Positions 35,012-44,169 are shown, counted from the first letter of the stretch. The stretch is 64,000 nucleotides of DNA from AWTP1-13 sp035258605 (GCA_035258605.1 DATFXD010000291.1:1-64000); one strand, 5' to 3'. Numbers and translations are program-made. The notes: generated by a model not told the origin, from the sequence alone.

Positions 35012-35629
35012 ATGAGGCAGAAGCTGCGGCCCGGGCCGCAAACTGGTGCGCTGTCGTTATTCCTACTGATGGCCTTCATCCTTGTCCATTGCGTCGCCGG
35101 GGTTGGTGCGGCCTCGGCGCAAGCCACGCGCGCTGCCAAGGCCGAACCGGCAACGGCGCCGCACGTCGGCTACGGCAGCGCCGATCTGCCGGCCCCCGTG
35201 CAGGAGATGCGCGAGGCGATCTTGAGCGCGGTCAGGTCTGGCCGCATCGAGGACCTGCGCTACGCCTACGAGCTCAATGAACTGAAGCCCGAACTGGCGG
35301 CCGAGCCTGTAGCCGATCCGGTGGCGTTTTGGAAGCAGATCTCCAGCGACGGGCGCGGGCTCGAGGTGCTGGCGGCGCTGGGCCAAATCCTGGAGTCGGG
35401 CTGGGTGGCGCTGCCGACCGGACGCGATCTTGAGAACAACCGCATCTACGTGTGGCCGTATTTCGCGGAACTGCCGCTTGCCGACATCACGCCGCCGCAA
35501 CAGGTCGAGTTGTTGCGACTGATCGGCACAGGCCAGGGTCGCGAACTGGCGGCCAAGGGCCGCTACTGCTACTGGCGCATCGCCATCGGCGCCGACGGCG
35601 TCTGGCACTCTTTTCTTAAAATGCCGTAA
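35012..35629 (+). CDS. Exported conserved hypothetical protein
   Basis: A 205-residue protein. The signal peptide includes LSLFLLMAFILVHCVAGVGA and ends near SAQA. The mature part has VQEMREAILSAVRSGRIEDL, AFWKQISSDGRGLEVLAALG and NNRIYVWPYFAELPL, ending YCYWRIAIGADGVWHSFLKM. The tail WRIAIGADGVWHSFLK is seen in alphaproteobacterial proteins of unknown function near cell-wall genes. It precedes the L,D-transpeptidase gene by 132 bases. AAGGA upstream of the ATG at 35012. Confidence 0.78.
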   Translation: MRQKLRPGPQTGALSLFLLMAFILVHCVAGVGAASAQATRAAKAEPATAPHVGYGSADLPAPVQEMREAILSAVRSGRIEDLRYAYELNELKPELAAEPVADPVAFWKQISSDGRGLEVLAALGQILESGWVALPTGRDLENNRIYVWPYFAELPLADITPPQQVELLRLIGTGQGRELAAKGRYCYWRIAIGADGVWHSFLKMP

Positions 35630-35761
35630 CGGCTTGTGTTACGGAACTAACGTGCTGTTGCACCGTTCAAGGCGGGTAATTGGCTGAGGGATGGCGCTCG
35701 GGCGAGGGCGCGCAAAATCCACCCCGTGCAAGTAGCATCGACCAACCGAGGGATCGAGACC

Positions 35762-36583
35762 ATGTGGCGCGTGGCAGTATTGGGTTTGGCACTGATCGGG
35801 CTGTCGACGGCGGCGGAGGCACAAAGTTGGGGCTCGCCCTATGGCCGCGACTATCCCCCTTACGGCCGCGACTATCCCCCCGACGGCCGCGTCTATCCCT
35901 ATGACTATCGTCCGGCGTCGCGCCAGGATTTCTTCAACTGGTGGAACAACGACGACGATGACGACGACCGCCCGCGCTCGCGCGGCCCGGCCGAGCGCGG
36001 CCCCACCGAGCGCGGCCCGGCCGAGCTGTCCGGTGGTGCACGGCCGCAGATCGCGCCGCTGGCACCCGCCACCATCAAGTTTCGGTCGAGCTATCCGGTG
36101 GGCAGCGTCATCATCGATACCCGCGGCCGCCGGCTGTTCCTGGTGCAGTCCGAGACCTCGGCGCTGCTTTACCAGATCTCGGTGGGGCGCGAGGGGTTCG
36201 CCTGGACCGGCACCGAAAAGATCTCCCGCAAGGCGCAATGGCCCGACTGGTTTCCGCCCGAGGAGATGCGCGCGCGCGACGGGCGCCTGCCCGAAAAAAT
36301 GACCGGCGGCATCAAGAACCCGCTCGGTGCCATGGCGCTCTATCTCGGCAACAGCCTCTATCGCATCCACGGCACCAACGACGCCAAGTCGATTGGCCGG
36401 GCGGCATCATCGGGCTGTTTTCGCATGCTCAACGGTCACATCATCGACCTGGCGAGCCGCGTCGAGGTCGGCACGCCGGTGACGGTCGTGCACCGCCTGC
36501 CACCGGAACTCGAGCGGACCGTGGCCGAGCAGGTCGGAGATCCCTCCCGGGCGCGCGCGGCGCGGTCGATCGAACGCTTTTGA
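35762..36583 (+). CDS. L,D-transpeptidase (YkuD domain)
   Basis: A 273-residue exported enzyme that forms 3-3 peptidoglycan cross-links or attaches proteins to the wall. The signal peptide is MWRVAVLGLALIGLSTAAEA. Residues 22-45 hold near-repeats of GRDYPP, and an acidic/Arg-Pro linker follows. The YkuD domain starts near residue 115 (SSYPVGSVIIDTRGRRLFLV) and has the catalytic block IHGTNDAKSIGRAASSGCFR with Cys219. The ATG at 35762 starts the signal peptide directly and is preferred to one at 35726. Confidence 0.92.
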   Translation: MWRVAVLGLALIGLSTAAEAQSWGSPYGRDYPPYGRDYPPDGRVYPYDYRPASRQDFFNWWNNDDDDDDRPRSRGPAERGPTERGPAELSGGARPQIAPLAPATIKFRSSYPVGSVIIDTRGRRLFLVQSETSALLYQISVGREGFAWTGTEKISRKAQWPDWFPPEEMRARDGRLPEKMTGGIKNPLGAMALYLGNSLYRIHGTNDAKSIGRAASSGCFRMLNGHIIDLASRVEVGTPVTVVHRLPPELERTVAEQVGDPSRARAARSIERF

Positions 36584-36820
36584 GCCAGCGGCCTCGGGCC
36601 GCGCGGCCACCTGAGCCATGGGGGTGGACGCGGCCGACGCCGCCGCGCCGGCGCCCCCGCCGGCCGCGGCGCTGGCCACAACGCGCCCAGGCTTGCCTCG
36701 GGGCACGCCTGTCATTACCTCTTTGGGCAAAGATCGGGGTGCGCCGCGCTCGCGGCGGCGACAGCGCGTAGCGCACCTTGGCGCACCTTAAAGACCGACT
36801 GAAGACGAAGACGAGCGTCC

Positions 36821-37699
36821 ATGACAGCTCACAACATTGCCCGCTTGCCCGACCGCGCCGTCGTGCGCGTTGCCGGCGAGGATGCCGGCAAGTTCTTGCA
36901 GGGGCTCATCACCAACGACATCGACCTGTTGGCCCGGCAGCCGGCGATACATACCGCGTTGCTGAGCCCGCAGGGCAAGATGCTGTTTGAATTCTTTGTC
37001 ATCGCCGCGGCCAATGGCTTTCTGATCGAGACCGGGGCCGCGCACGCCGCCCCGCTCGTCAAGCGCCTCGGGCTCTATAAGCTGCGCGCCAAGGTCGAGG
37101 TGAGCGAGGCCGCCGACCTTGGCGTGCTGGCGCTGTGGGGCGCGGCGCCGCCGACAGCGCCGCCACCGGCGGGCGCGATCGTGTTCGCCGATCCGCGCTG
37201 GGCGCCATTGGGCGCGCGCATGATTGCCGAGCAGCAGGCCGCGGCGGACCTGCTGGCGGCGGACCCGACGGCGGCGACGGCGGCCGACTGGCATCGACAT
37301 CGCATCGCCACCGGCGTGCCCGAGGCGGATCTCGACTATCGCCTGGGCGATAGCTTTCTGCACGAGGCCAACCTGGATCAGCTCAACGGCGTCTCCTTCA
37401 GCAAGGGCTGCTTCGTCGGCCAGGAAGTGGCAAGCCGCATGCAGCACCGCGGCACGGCGCGCAAGCGCGTGGTCATGGTCGAGAGCCGCCAACCGCTGCC
37501 GAGCAACGCTGCGATTACGGCCGGCGCGACCGAGATTGGCCGCATCGGCTCGGTAAGCGGCGGCCACGGCCTGGCGCTCGTCCGCCTCGACCGTGCCGCC
37601 GAGGCCCAGACCCAGGGCCGCCAACTGACCGCGGCGGGCATCGCCATCAGCATCTTGAAGCCGGCATGGGCGCAGTTCGATATGGCGGAGGCGACATGA
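36821..37699 (+). CDS. ygfZ: YgfZ/GcvT-domain folate-binding protein
   Basis: A 292-residue YgfZ-type protein that helps iron-sulfur cluster enzymes using folate. The family motif appears as SKGCFVGQEVASRMQHRG, with the conserved Cys. The N-terminal AVVRVAGEDAGKFLQGLITN is typical, as is the glycine-rich end NAAITAGATEIGRIGSVSGG. It overlaps the tag gene by four bases (ATGA), opening a four-gene plus-strand run. Confidence 0.92.
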   Translation: MTAHNIARLPDRAVVRVAGEDAGKFLQGLITNDIDLLARQPAIHTALLSPQGKMLFEFFVIAAANGFLIETGAAHAAPLVKRLGLYKLRAKVEVSEAADLGVLALWGAAPPTAPPPAGAIVFADPRWAPLGARMIAEQQAAADLLAADPTAATAADWHRHRIATGVPEADLDYRLGDSFLHEANLDQLNGVSFSKGCFVGQEVASRMQHRGTARKRVVMVESRQPLPSNAAITAGATEIGRIGSVSGGHGLALVRLDRAAEAQTQGRQLTAAGIAISILKPAWAQFDMAEAT

Positions 37700-38313
37700 C
37701 GGCCCGCGAGCCGGTGCGCTGCACCTGGGTCGGGATCGCCGATCCTGAGTATGCGCGCTATCACGACCAGGAATGGGGCGTGCCCAAGAGCGACGACCGC
37801 GCGCTGTTTGAGAAGCTGGTGCTGGAGGGCTTCCAGTCCGGCCTGTCGTGGCTGACGATCCTCAAAAAACGCGACAACTTTCGCGCCGCCTTTGATGGCT
37901 TCGACCCGGCCCGCATCGCCCGCTACGGCAGCAAGGACGTCACCCGCCTGATGGCCGACGCCGGCATCGTCCGTAATCGGCTGAAGATCGAGGCCACCAT
38001 CGACAACGCCCGCGCCATGCTGAAGCTCAATGAACGCGGCAGCCTGGCCGCGTTTTTGTGGGCGCTGGTCGACGGACGCCCGCAGATCAACAGCCATCGC
38101 TCCTCGGCTAGCGTGCCGGCGCAGACGCCGAGCTCGGTGGCGATCTCAAAGGCCCTCAAGGCACAGGGCTTTCGCTTCGTCGGTCCGACCACCGTTTATG
38201 CCTTCATGCAGGCGACCGGCATGGTCAATGATCATCTGGTGAGCTGCCACCGTTATGCCGCCTGCGCCAAGCTGCAGCACCGGTTCAAACCCCCGCAGGC
38301 GCGGTCAGCATGA
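37696..38313 (+). CDS. tag: DNA-3-methyladenine glycosylase I
   Basis: A 205-residue Tag enzyme that removes 3-methyladenine from DNA in base-excision repair. RCTWVGIADPEYARYHDQEW, EKLVLEGFQSGLSWLTILKK and GFRFVGPTTVYAFMQATGMV are family blocks, and the zinc-snap residues are present (Cys near the N-terminus, His and Cys in NDHLVSCHRYAAC). The start ATG overlaps the ygfZ stop as ATGA and the stop overlaps the HD gene the same way. Confidence 0.96.
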   Translation: MTAREPVRCTWVGIADPEYARYHDQEWGVPKSDDRALFEKLVLEGFQSGLSWLTILKKRDNFRAAFDGFDPARIARYGSKDVTRLMADAGIVRNRLKIEATIDNARAMLKLNERGSLAAFLWALVDGRPQINSHRSSASVPAQTPSSVAISKALKAQGFRFVGPTTVYAFMQATGMVNDHLVSCHRYAACAKLQHRFKPPQARSA

Positions 38314-38939
38314 GCGACAAGGACGGCACCGGCAGGGATGGTGCAGCGGAGGCGCCGCGCGCCTGGCAGCGCATGCTGTCCGGCCGCCGTCTTGATTTGC
38401 TCAATCCCGCCACCGCCGACATCGCCATTGAGGATATCGCCCACGGCCTGGCCCGCGTCGCCCGCTGGAACGGACAAACCTTGGGCGAGCACGCCTTCTC
38501 GGTGGCCCAGCACGCGCTGGTGGTTGAGGACATCGCCGCCAGCATGCACCCGGATCTGACGCGGCGTTGGCGGCTTGCCGCGCTGTTGCACGACGCCCCC
38601 GAATACGTGATCGGCGACCTGATCAGTCCGTTCAAGGCGGCACTCGGCTTCGACTACAAGGCGTTTGAGAACAAGCTGTTAGAGGCCATCCATCGCCGCT
38701 TCGGGCTGCCGCCCTGTCTGCCCGAGCGCATCGCCAACACCATCAAAGCCGCCGATCGTGTCGCCGCCTACTACGAGGCGACCGCGCTTGCCGGCTTCAC
38801 CTTGGGGGAGGCAAACCGCTATTTCGGCGTGCCGCGCGGCGTGCCCGAGGATCTGCAGCGGCGGCTGGAAGGGCTCGAGGCCAAGCCGATCGCGCTGGCC
38901 CAGGCGGCGTTTCTGGCACGCTTTGAGGCGTTGGCATGA
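38310..38939 (+). CDS. HD-domain hydrolase (YfbR-like)
   Basis: A 209-residue HD phosphohydrolase. LGEHAFSVAQHALVVEDIAA gives the first His, RLAALLHDAPEYVIGDL the HD pair, and TIKAADRVAAYYEA the distal Asp. The arrangement recalls YfbR-type 5'-nucleotidases that act on deoxynucleoside monophosphates. A role in nucleotide pool control beside tag is possible but unproven. It is coupled to tag by an ATGA overlap. Confidence 0.9.
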   Translation: MSDKDGTGRDGAAEAPRAWQRMLSGRRLDLLNPATADIAIEDIAHGLARVARWNGQTLGEHAFSVAQHALVVEDIAASMHPDLTRRWRLAALLHDAPEYVIGDLISPFKAALGFDYKAFENKLLEAIHRRFGLPPCLPERIANTIKAADRVAAYYEATALAGFTLGEANRYFGVPRGVPEDLQRRLEGLEAKPIALAQAAFLARFEALA

Positions 38940-38964
38940 GGCGCACAGCCATAAAGGTGGGGGC

Positions 38965-39543
38965 ATGAGCGACCAGGAAACCGACGGCTGCGACGCGACC
39001 GGCGCGGCGGCCAAGCGCGGCATGCTCCACGTTTGCCCGCTGAGCGCGGTGCCGAGCTTGGTGGCCAACGCCCGGGCCTCCCACCTCATCACCTTGCTGC
39101 AGAACGAAGTGCTGGTGGAGCGGCCCGCCGGCATCCTGCCCGAACGGCACTTGCGCATTCACATGCACGATATCGCCGAACCGCTGTTGGGCTTCGTGGC
39201 GCCCGACCAAAATCACATTGCCGCCATCATCGCCTTCGCGCACGCCTGGGCGGGACAAGGTCCGATGGTGGTGCATTGTTGGGCCGGCATCAGCCGTTCC
39301 ACCGCCGCCGCCTATACCGCTTTGTGCAGCATCAATCCGGACGTGCCGGAAGATCTGATCGCAGAACGCCTGCGCCGTGCCTCCCCCACCGCCTATCCCA
39401 ACCGGCTGATGATACGCCTTGCCGACCAGGCGCTGGGCAGAGGCGGGCGCATGGTGCGCGCCGTCGACGCCATCGGTCGCGGCGTCGTGGCCGCCGAGGC
39501 GCGGCCGTTTGCGATAGCTGCCGATCTCTCACAGCTCAGCTGA
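38965..39543 (+). CDS. Tyrosine-phosphatase-family protein
   Basis: A 192-residue protein with a Cys-x5-Arg phosphatase signature HCWAGISRST (Cys105, Arg111). HLRIHMHDIAEPLLGFVAP contains the likely general-acid Asp. It resembles dual-specificity phosphatases of alphaproteobacteria. The ATG at 38965 lies 26 bases after the HD gene and has GGTGGGG upstream, so it is probably in the same operon. The target is unknown. Confidence 0.88.
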   Translation: MSDQETDGCDATGAAAKRGMLHVCPLSAVPSLVANARASHLITLLQNEVLVERPAGILPERHLRIHMHDIAEPLLGFVAPDQNHIAAIIAFAHAWAGQGPMVVHCWAGISRSTAAAYTALCSINPDVPEDLIAERLRRASPTAYPNRLMIRLADQALGRGGRMVRAVDAIGRGVVAAEARPFAIAADLSQLS

Positions 39544-39635
39544 TTTTTGCTACCGCCTTCAGGCAATGCGGAAAATTGCCACGATTGCCAACGCAATCTA
39601 CGCCGTTCCGCTTGAGTTTGCCGCGAGGCACACGA

Positions 39636-40658
39636 ATGACTTGGTCCCTGCGCCAATCCGAAAGCGCGTTCAGACCCACGAGCTATGCCGGCGTCACCGC
39701 CGACATCGGCGCGATTGCGGTCGCTTTGAGCGCAGTTGTTCTGGCGGTCAACGACGACGAGCCGGTGGTGGCGGTTCTGCCCGCCGACGGCGCGCCGGCT
39801 GGGCTCACTCTGCCCGGCGGCCGCTTTTGCGCCGGTGAGCACGACAGTCTGGACGTTGGCCTGCGCGTCGCGGTCGAGCGCCAGACCGGTCTCAACCTGC
39901 ACCAGACCCGGCAGATTGCCGCCACCACCATGCGCGGCAACGGCGCCGGCCCGGACGCCGCCGTCGTGCTGGGCATCAGCTATTTGGCCCTGGTCGCACC
40001 GGGCCAGGTCAACCAGCGCGGCAGCCTCAACTGGCTCAGCTGGTATCAATTCTTTCCCTGGGAGGACTGGCGCCACGGCCGGCCGGCGATCCTGAAGCAG
40101 GACATCGAGCCGTCGCTGCGCGCCTGGGCCGCGGCCGAGCCCGCCTGTCAGAACGATCGCCTCGACCGGGGTCAGCGCGTGCGCTTGTGTTTTGGCTGCG
40201 ACGGGGCCGCCTGGGATGAGGAGAAGGTGGTCGAGCGCTACCAACTCATGTGCGAGGCCGGCCTGGTGCGCGACCGCGATGCCGAGCCCGGCGAGGCGCG
40301 CGCGCCGGTGCGCGGCCTCTCCCCCTATGGCCGCGCCGATCTTGGCCAGTACGGGCCCGTGCTCGCCGGCGCCATCGCCGAATTGCGGCGCTTGATCAAG
40401 TACCGCCCGGTGGTGTTCGAGCTGATGGACGAGGTGTTCACCTTGTTTGAGCTGCAGAAGACCGTCGAGGCCATCCTCGGCCCGCACCTGCATAAACAGA
40501 ATTTTCGCCGCCTGGTCGAGGGCGGCGGCCTGGTCGAGCCGACCGATCAATATCGCTTCCGCACCGGTGGTCGGCCGGCGCGGCTCTACCGCTTCCGGCC
40601 GGATGTGCTGCTCGAGCGCCTGGCGCCTGGCGTGCGCATCAAGCACGGCCGCGTCTAA
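39636..40658 (+). CDS. NrtR-like regulator: degenerate Nudix domain plus winged helix
   Basis: A 340-residue two-domain protein. Residues 25-180 form a Nudix fold, but its box (GGRFCAGEHDSLDVGL then RVAVERQTGL) lacks the RE...EE metal ligands and carries a two-residue insertion, so it is probably non-catalytic. The C-terminal part (VFELMDEVFTLFELQKTVEA, then KQNFRRLVEGGGLVEPTD) is the winged helix of NrtR-type repressors, which sense ADP-ribose-like ligands. It starts with a GAGG site upstream. No NAD gene is adjacent, so the controlled genes are unknown. A plain catalytic Nudix enzyme is the less likely alternative. Confidence 0.82.
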   Translation: MTWSLRQSESAFRPTSYAGVTADIGAIAVALSAVVLAVNDDEPVVAVLPADGAPAGLTLPGGRFCAGEHDSLDVGLRVAVERQTGLNLHQTRQIAATTMRGNGAGPDAAVVLGISYLALVAPGQVNQRGSLNWLSWYQFFPWEDWRHGRPAILKQDIEPSLRAWAAAEPACQNDRLDRGQRVRLCFGCDGAAWDEEKVVERYQLMCEAGLVRDRDAEPGEARAPVRGLSPYGRADLGQYGPVLAGAIAELRRLIKYRPVVFELMDEVFTLFELQKTVEAILGPHLHKQNFRRLVEGGGLVEPTDQYRFRTGGRPARLYRFRPDVLLERLAPGVRIKHGRV

Positions 40659-40730
40659 CGCGGCGATCGCGGGTGGCGGCGCCAGACCGCATAGCCTATA
40701 AGGAAGCGCCCAAGCCACCCTCGGTCCTGC

Positions 40731-42239
40731 ATGGCATCGCAACCCAGCTGGGCGAGACCACCGCAGGTCGCCCTGATCATTCTCGCCTATTTTCTGATCC
40801 ACGTCGGCGTGCGTGTGTGGGCAGGTCCCACGCTCGGGCTCGATGACGCCGAGCAGGCGCTGTTCGCCCAGCAATGGCTGCTCAACTATCGCTTGCGCGC
40901 GCCGCCGCTGTTCACCTGGGCCCTGGTCGGGGCCGGGTCGCTGGTCGGCATCAATGCCCTGGTGATTGCCGCGCTGCGCTACGCGCTCTTGGCGATGGTC
41001 GCCGCCTTCACCTATCTCACCGCCCGCGCCCTCATTCGCGATCCGCGCCTGGCCGCGCTCGCCACCTTCAGTTTCGCCGCCATCTACGTGTTCGGCTACT
41101 ACAGCCACCACGATCTTACCCATACCACGGTGCTTGCCGCCTTCATCGCCGCCAGCTGGTATGCCTTCGTGCGGCTGGTCGAACTGCCGACGCTCGGCCG
41201 CTATCTGGCGCTCGGCGCCGCCTTTGGCTTCGGGCTGTTGGGCAAGTGGAATTTCCTCATTTTCGCCCTGGCGCTGCCGGCGGCCTGCCTCACCGAGCCG
41301 CAGTACCGGCGGTTGGTCATCAATTGGCGGATGCTGCCGGCCGTCGCCAGCATGGTTCTGATCGCGCTGCCGTCGGCGCTGTGGGCGGTCGATGTCGGAC
41401 CGGCCACCGGCGATGGCATGGCAAGCTTGCTCGGCAAGCCGGCGGCGAGCCTGTTCGGCGGCCTGGTGGTGGGCACCGCCAACCTGGCGCTGGCGGTGTT
41501 TGCCTACCCGATGCCGTTGCTGGCGATTTTCCTCATGCTGTTTGGCGCCGCCGCCTGGCGCGGCTTCAGGCTTAAGGACGGGCCGCCCGAGCCGGTGGTC
41601 GGCGCGGGGCTGATCGGCAAGGTGATGGTGATCGCGCTGTTGTTGCACTGGCTGCTGGTGCCGTTCGCCGGCGCCACCATGTTTTCCGAACGCCTGCTGC
41701 AACCGGCACTGCAGATCCTGCCGATCTATCTGTTCATGCTGGTCGACCGCGTCGGCGCCGACGAGCGGCCGGTGCGCGGTTATGCGTTGGCGATGGCGGC
41801 GGTGGCCGTCATCGCCGTGGCGGCGCGCCTGGTCGTGCACATCGTGTGTCCCGGTGCCTGCCGCGCCCTCATTCCCTTTGAAGAGGTCGCGCAGAGCTTG
41901 CGCCGCGCCGGCTTTGCCGGCACCGGCACCATCCTGGTCGCCGAATTTCACCTCGGCGGCAACCTCAGGGTGCAGTTTCCCAAGGCCCGGGTGATCGACA
42001 TCGGCTTTCCGCCGCGGGTATGGCCGGCCGCGCCCGGCCAGGGACAATGCCTGTTGGTGTGGCCAGCTCGCTCGTCGATCGCCAACGCCTTCGATGATTA
42101 CCTTGTGCGGGAGCTGGCAGTGAGCGCCACCACGCCGCGGCGCGAGGGCAGCATCACCGTGGCGGTGCCGGCGACGCGCGCGCGCAGCTATCAAGTGTTT
42201 TATCGCCTGTACGCGGGGAGCCCGGGTGAATGTCGGTGA
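40731..42239 (+). CDS. Glycosyltransferase family 39-type (ArnT/PMT-like) membrane protein
   Basis: A 502-residue protein with about eleven hydrophobic helices. PTLGLDDAEQALFAQQWLLN is the first periplasmic loop with the acidic motif of lipid-linked sugar transferases, and YVFGYYSHHDLTHTTVLAAF and GKWNFLIFALALPAACL are later helices. It would use a polyprenyl-phosphate sugar as donor to decorate lipid A or another envelope acceptor. It overlaps the next gene, a GT2 of the enzyme class that makes such donors, by ten bases. Confidence 0.9.
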   Translation: MASQPSWARPPQVALIILAYFLIHVGVRVWAGPTLGLDDAEQALFAQQWLLNYRLRAPPLFTWALVGAGSLVGINALVIAALRYALLAMVAAFTYLTARALIRDPRLAALATFSFAAIYVFGYYSHHDLTHTTVLAAFIAASWYAFVRLVELPTLGRYLALGAAFGFGLLGKWNFLIFALALPAACLTEPQYRRLVINWRMLPAVASMVLIALPSALWAVDVGPATGDGMASLLGKPAASLFGGLVVGTANLALAVFAYPMPLLAIFLMLFGAAAWRGFRLKDGPPEPVVGAGLIGKVMVIALLLHWLLVPFAGATMFSERLLQPALQILPIYLFMLVDRVGADERPVRGYALAMAAVAVIAVAARLVVHIVCPGACRALIPFEEVAQSLRRAGFAGTGTILVAEFHLGGNLRVQFPKARVIDIGFPPRVWPAAPGQGQCLLVWPARSSIANAFDDYLVRELAVSATTPRREGSITVAVPATRARSYQVFYRLYAGSPGECR

Positions 42240-43237
42240 ATGAGTGGCCAAGCGAGGACGCCGCGCTCGCCGCCGGGCGGGTGCCCGCGCATGCTCTGAG
42301 TATCGTCATCCCCGCTAAGGACGAGGAGGACTCGCTGCCCATCGTCGTCGCCCGCATCATCGCCGCGGCGGCGGCCGGCGGCCACACCTTGGCCGATATC
42401 GTGCTGATCGACGACGGCAGCGGCGATGGTAGCTGGGAGGTCATGTCGGAACTGGCGCGCGAGCACGATGTCATCCAGGCGATCCGGCTGCGGCGCAATT
42501 TCGGCAAGGCCACCGCGCTGATGGTCGGCATCGGCGCCTGCCGCGGCGACGTGATCATCACCATGGACGCCGATCTGCAGGACGATCCCGACGAGATCTC
42601 CCGCTTCATCGCCAAGCTCGATGCGGGCTACGATCTGGTTTCGGGCTGGAAGAAGAAACGCCACGATCCCTTGAACAAGACCTTGCCGTCGCGCTTCTTC
42701 AACAAGGTGACGGCGATCATCAGCGGCGTCGAGCTCAACGATTTCAACTGCGGCTTCAAGGCCTACCGGCGCCAGCTGTTCGATTCGATCGAGCTTTACG
42801 GCGAGCTGCACCGCTACGTGCCGGTGCTGGCCAACGCGCTCGGCTACCGCATCGCCGAGATCGAGGTCAAACACCACCCGCGCCGCTTCGGCACCTCCAA
42901 GTATGGGGTCGCGCGCTATCTGCGCGGTTTCCTCGATCTGTTGACGGTGGTGCTGATCACCCGCTTTGCCTACCGTCCGGGGCATTTGTTCGGCGGTATC
43001 GGCACCGTGTTGGCGCTGAGCGGCAGCGTCGCGCTCGCCTATTTGATCGGCCTCAAATTGGCGACCGGCGCCAGCATCGGCAGCCGGCCGCTGCTGTTGT
43101 TGGGGGTGATGGCGGTCATCGTCGGCATGCAGCTCGTCCTGTTCGGCCTGTTGGCGGAGCTCATCATTCATCGCACGCAGCGGCCGGTTGAGACGCGCAA
43201 TCTGGTGGCGCAACAGCGCGGCCGGCCGCGGCCATGA
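42230..43237 (+). CDS. Glycosyltransferase family 2 (polyprenyl-phosphate sugar synthase, DPM/ArnC type)
   Basis: A 335-residue protein. The GT-A domain has LSIVIPAKDEEDSLP, DIVLIDDGSGDGSWEVM, RRNFGKATALMVGIGACRGD and the metal motif TMDADLQDDP. Two C-terminal helices (LFGGIGTVLALSGSVALAYL and RPLLLLGVMAVIVGMQLVLF) anchor it to the membrane. It probably transfers a sugar from a nucleotide to polyprenyl phosphate for use by the GT39-type neighbour. The start ATG has GGGAG upstream. It overlaps both neighbours. Confidence 0.93.
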   Translation: MSVNEWPSEDAALAAGRVPAHALSIVIPAKDEEDSLPIVVARIIAAAAAGGHTLADIVLIDDGSGDGSWEVMSELAREHDVIQAIRLRRNFGKATALMVGIGACRGDVIITMDADLQDDPDEISRFIAKLDAGYDLVSGWKKKRHDPLNKTLPSRFFNKVTAIISGVELNDFNCGFKAYRRQLFDSIELYGELHRYVPVLANALGYRIAEIEVKHHPRRFGTSKYGVARYLRGFLDLLTVVLITRFAYRPGHLFGGIGTVLALSGSVALAYLIGLKLATGASIGSRPLLLLGVMAVIVGMQLVLFGLLAELIIHRTQRPVETRNLVAQQRGRPRP

Positions 43238-44169
43238 GACCGGTCGGCTCCGCCATCGCTGCCGCCGGCTTGACCGGCCTGTGCTTGTGGCTATTGCTCA
43301 CGCCCGAGGTCCTGGCCGGGCTGGCGCGGCTCGCCGGCGAGGCCAAGCCGGCGCCGCTGGCGGCCGCCTTCGCTGCCGCCGCGGCGGTGCAATGGTTGCG
43401 CGCCTGGCGCTTCCAAGTGATGACCACCGGCACCCTGGCGCCGCCGGCACCGGCGATGGTCCTGATCGCTCTCAAACTCAACTTCCTGAATTTCGTGTTG
43501 CCGTTCCGGCTGGGGGAATTGAGCTATCCCGCGCTGATGCGCCGCCAATACGGGCACGGCGTGCTGCGCTCGGCCGGCGTGCTGGTGCTGGCCCGCCTGT
43601 TCGATCTGGCGATCGTCGCCGCCATCTTGCTGGCGACGGCGGGGCTCTACGCGGAAACGGCCGCTGCCTGGCTCGGCTTCAGTCTCGGCGCCGCCGCCGC
43701 TGCCCTGGCGCCGCTCGGCCTCCTGCGGCTCGGGCAAAGCCTGAGTGAGCGCCTCTTCGCCCGCAGCCGGTGGGCCAAGCTTGCGCCCGGCGCCGCCGTT
43801 GCCGCCGCCCGCCAGGCGCCGGTGCTGCTGGCGCTGGGGTTTTCTATTTGGCTGACGTTCGCGCTCGTTGCCGTACTGGTGGCCCGCGCGGTGGCGGTGA
43901 GCATCGCCCCCAGCGCCGCCATCTTGGGGGCAGCGGCGGGCAATCTGGCGTTTGCTCTGCCGGTCAACGGGCTGGCCGGCATCGGTCCGGCGCAAGCCGC
44001 CTTTGTATTGGCCGCCAGCTGGGCCGGGGTGCCGCAAAATGACGCGGTGGTGAGCGCGCTGGCGCTGCACGCCGTGGTCTTGAGCAACGCCGTGATCTTG
44101 GGTGGGCTCGCGTTCGCCAGCAGCTGGCCGCGCCGCGCAAGACTGTCAGACGGCCCCCCTTTGCCCTAA
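43234..44169 (+). CDS. Lysylphosphatidylglycerol-synthase TM-region family protein (flippase-like)
   Basis: A 311-residue integral membrane protein with about eight helices, matching the UPF0104/LPG synthase transmembrane family. MVLIALKLNFLNFVLPFRLG and ELSYPALMRRQYGHGVL are the characteristic N-terminal block, and FALPVNGLAGIGPAQAAFVL the C-terminal one. It is coupled to the GT2 gene by an ATGA overlap. In such operons it is thought to help move the lipid-linked sugar across the membrane; this is inference. Confidence 0.88.
   Translation: MRPVGSAIAAAGLTGLCLWLLLTPEVLAGLARLAGEAKPAPLAAAFAAAAAVQWLRAWRFQVMTTGTLAPPAPAMVLIALKLNFLNFVLPFRLGELSYPALMRRQYGHGVLRSAGVLVLARLFDLAIVAAILLATAGLYAETAAAWLGFSLGAAAAALAPLGLLRLGQSLSERLFARSRWAKLAPGAAVAAARQAPVLLALGFSIWLTFALVAVLVARAVAVSIAPSAAILGAAAGNLAFALPVNGLAGIGPAQAAFVLAASWAGVPQNDAVVSALALHAVVLSNAVILGGLAFASSWPRRARLSDGPPLP

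Noticed and set aside
39393..42251. 952-codon minus-strand frame
   Set aside because: It runs antisense to the phosphatase, NrtR-like and GT39 genes, is His/Gln/Arg-rich and matches no family.
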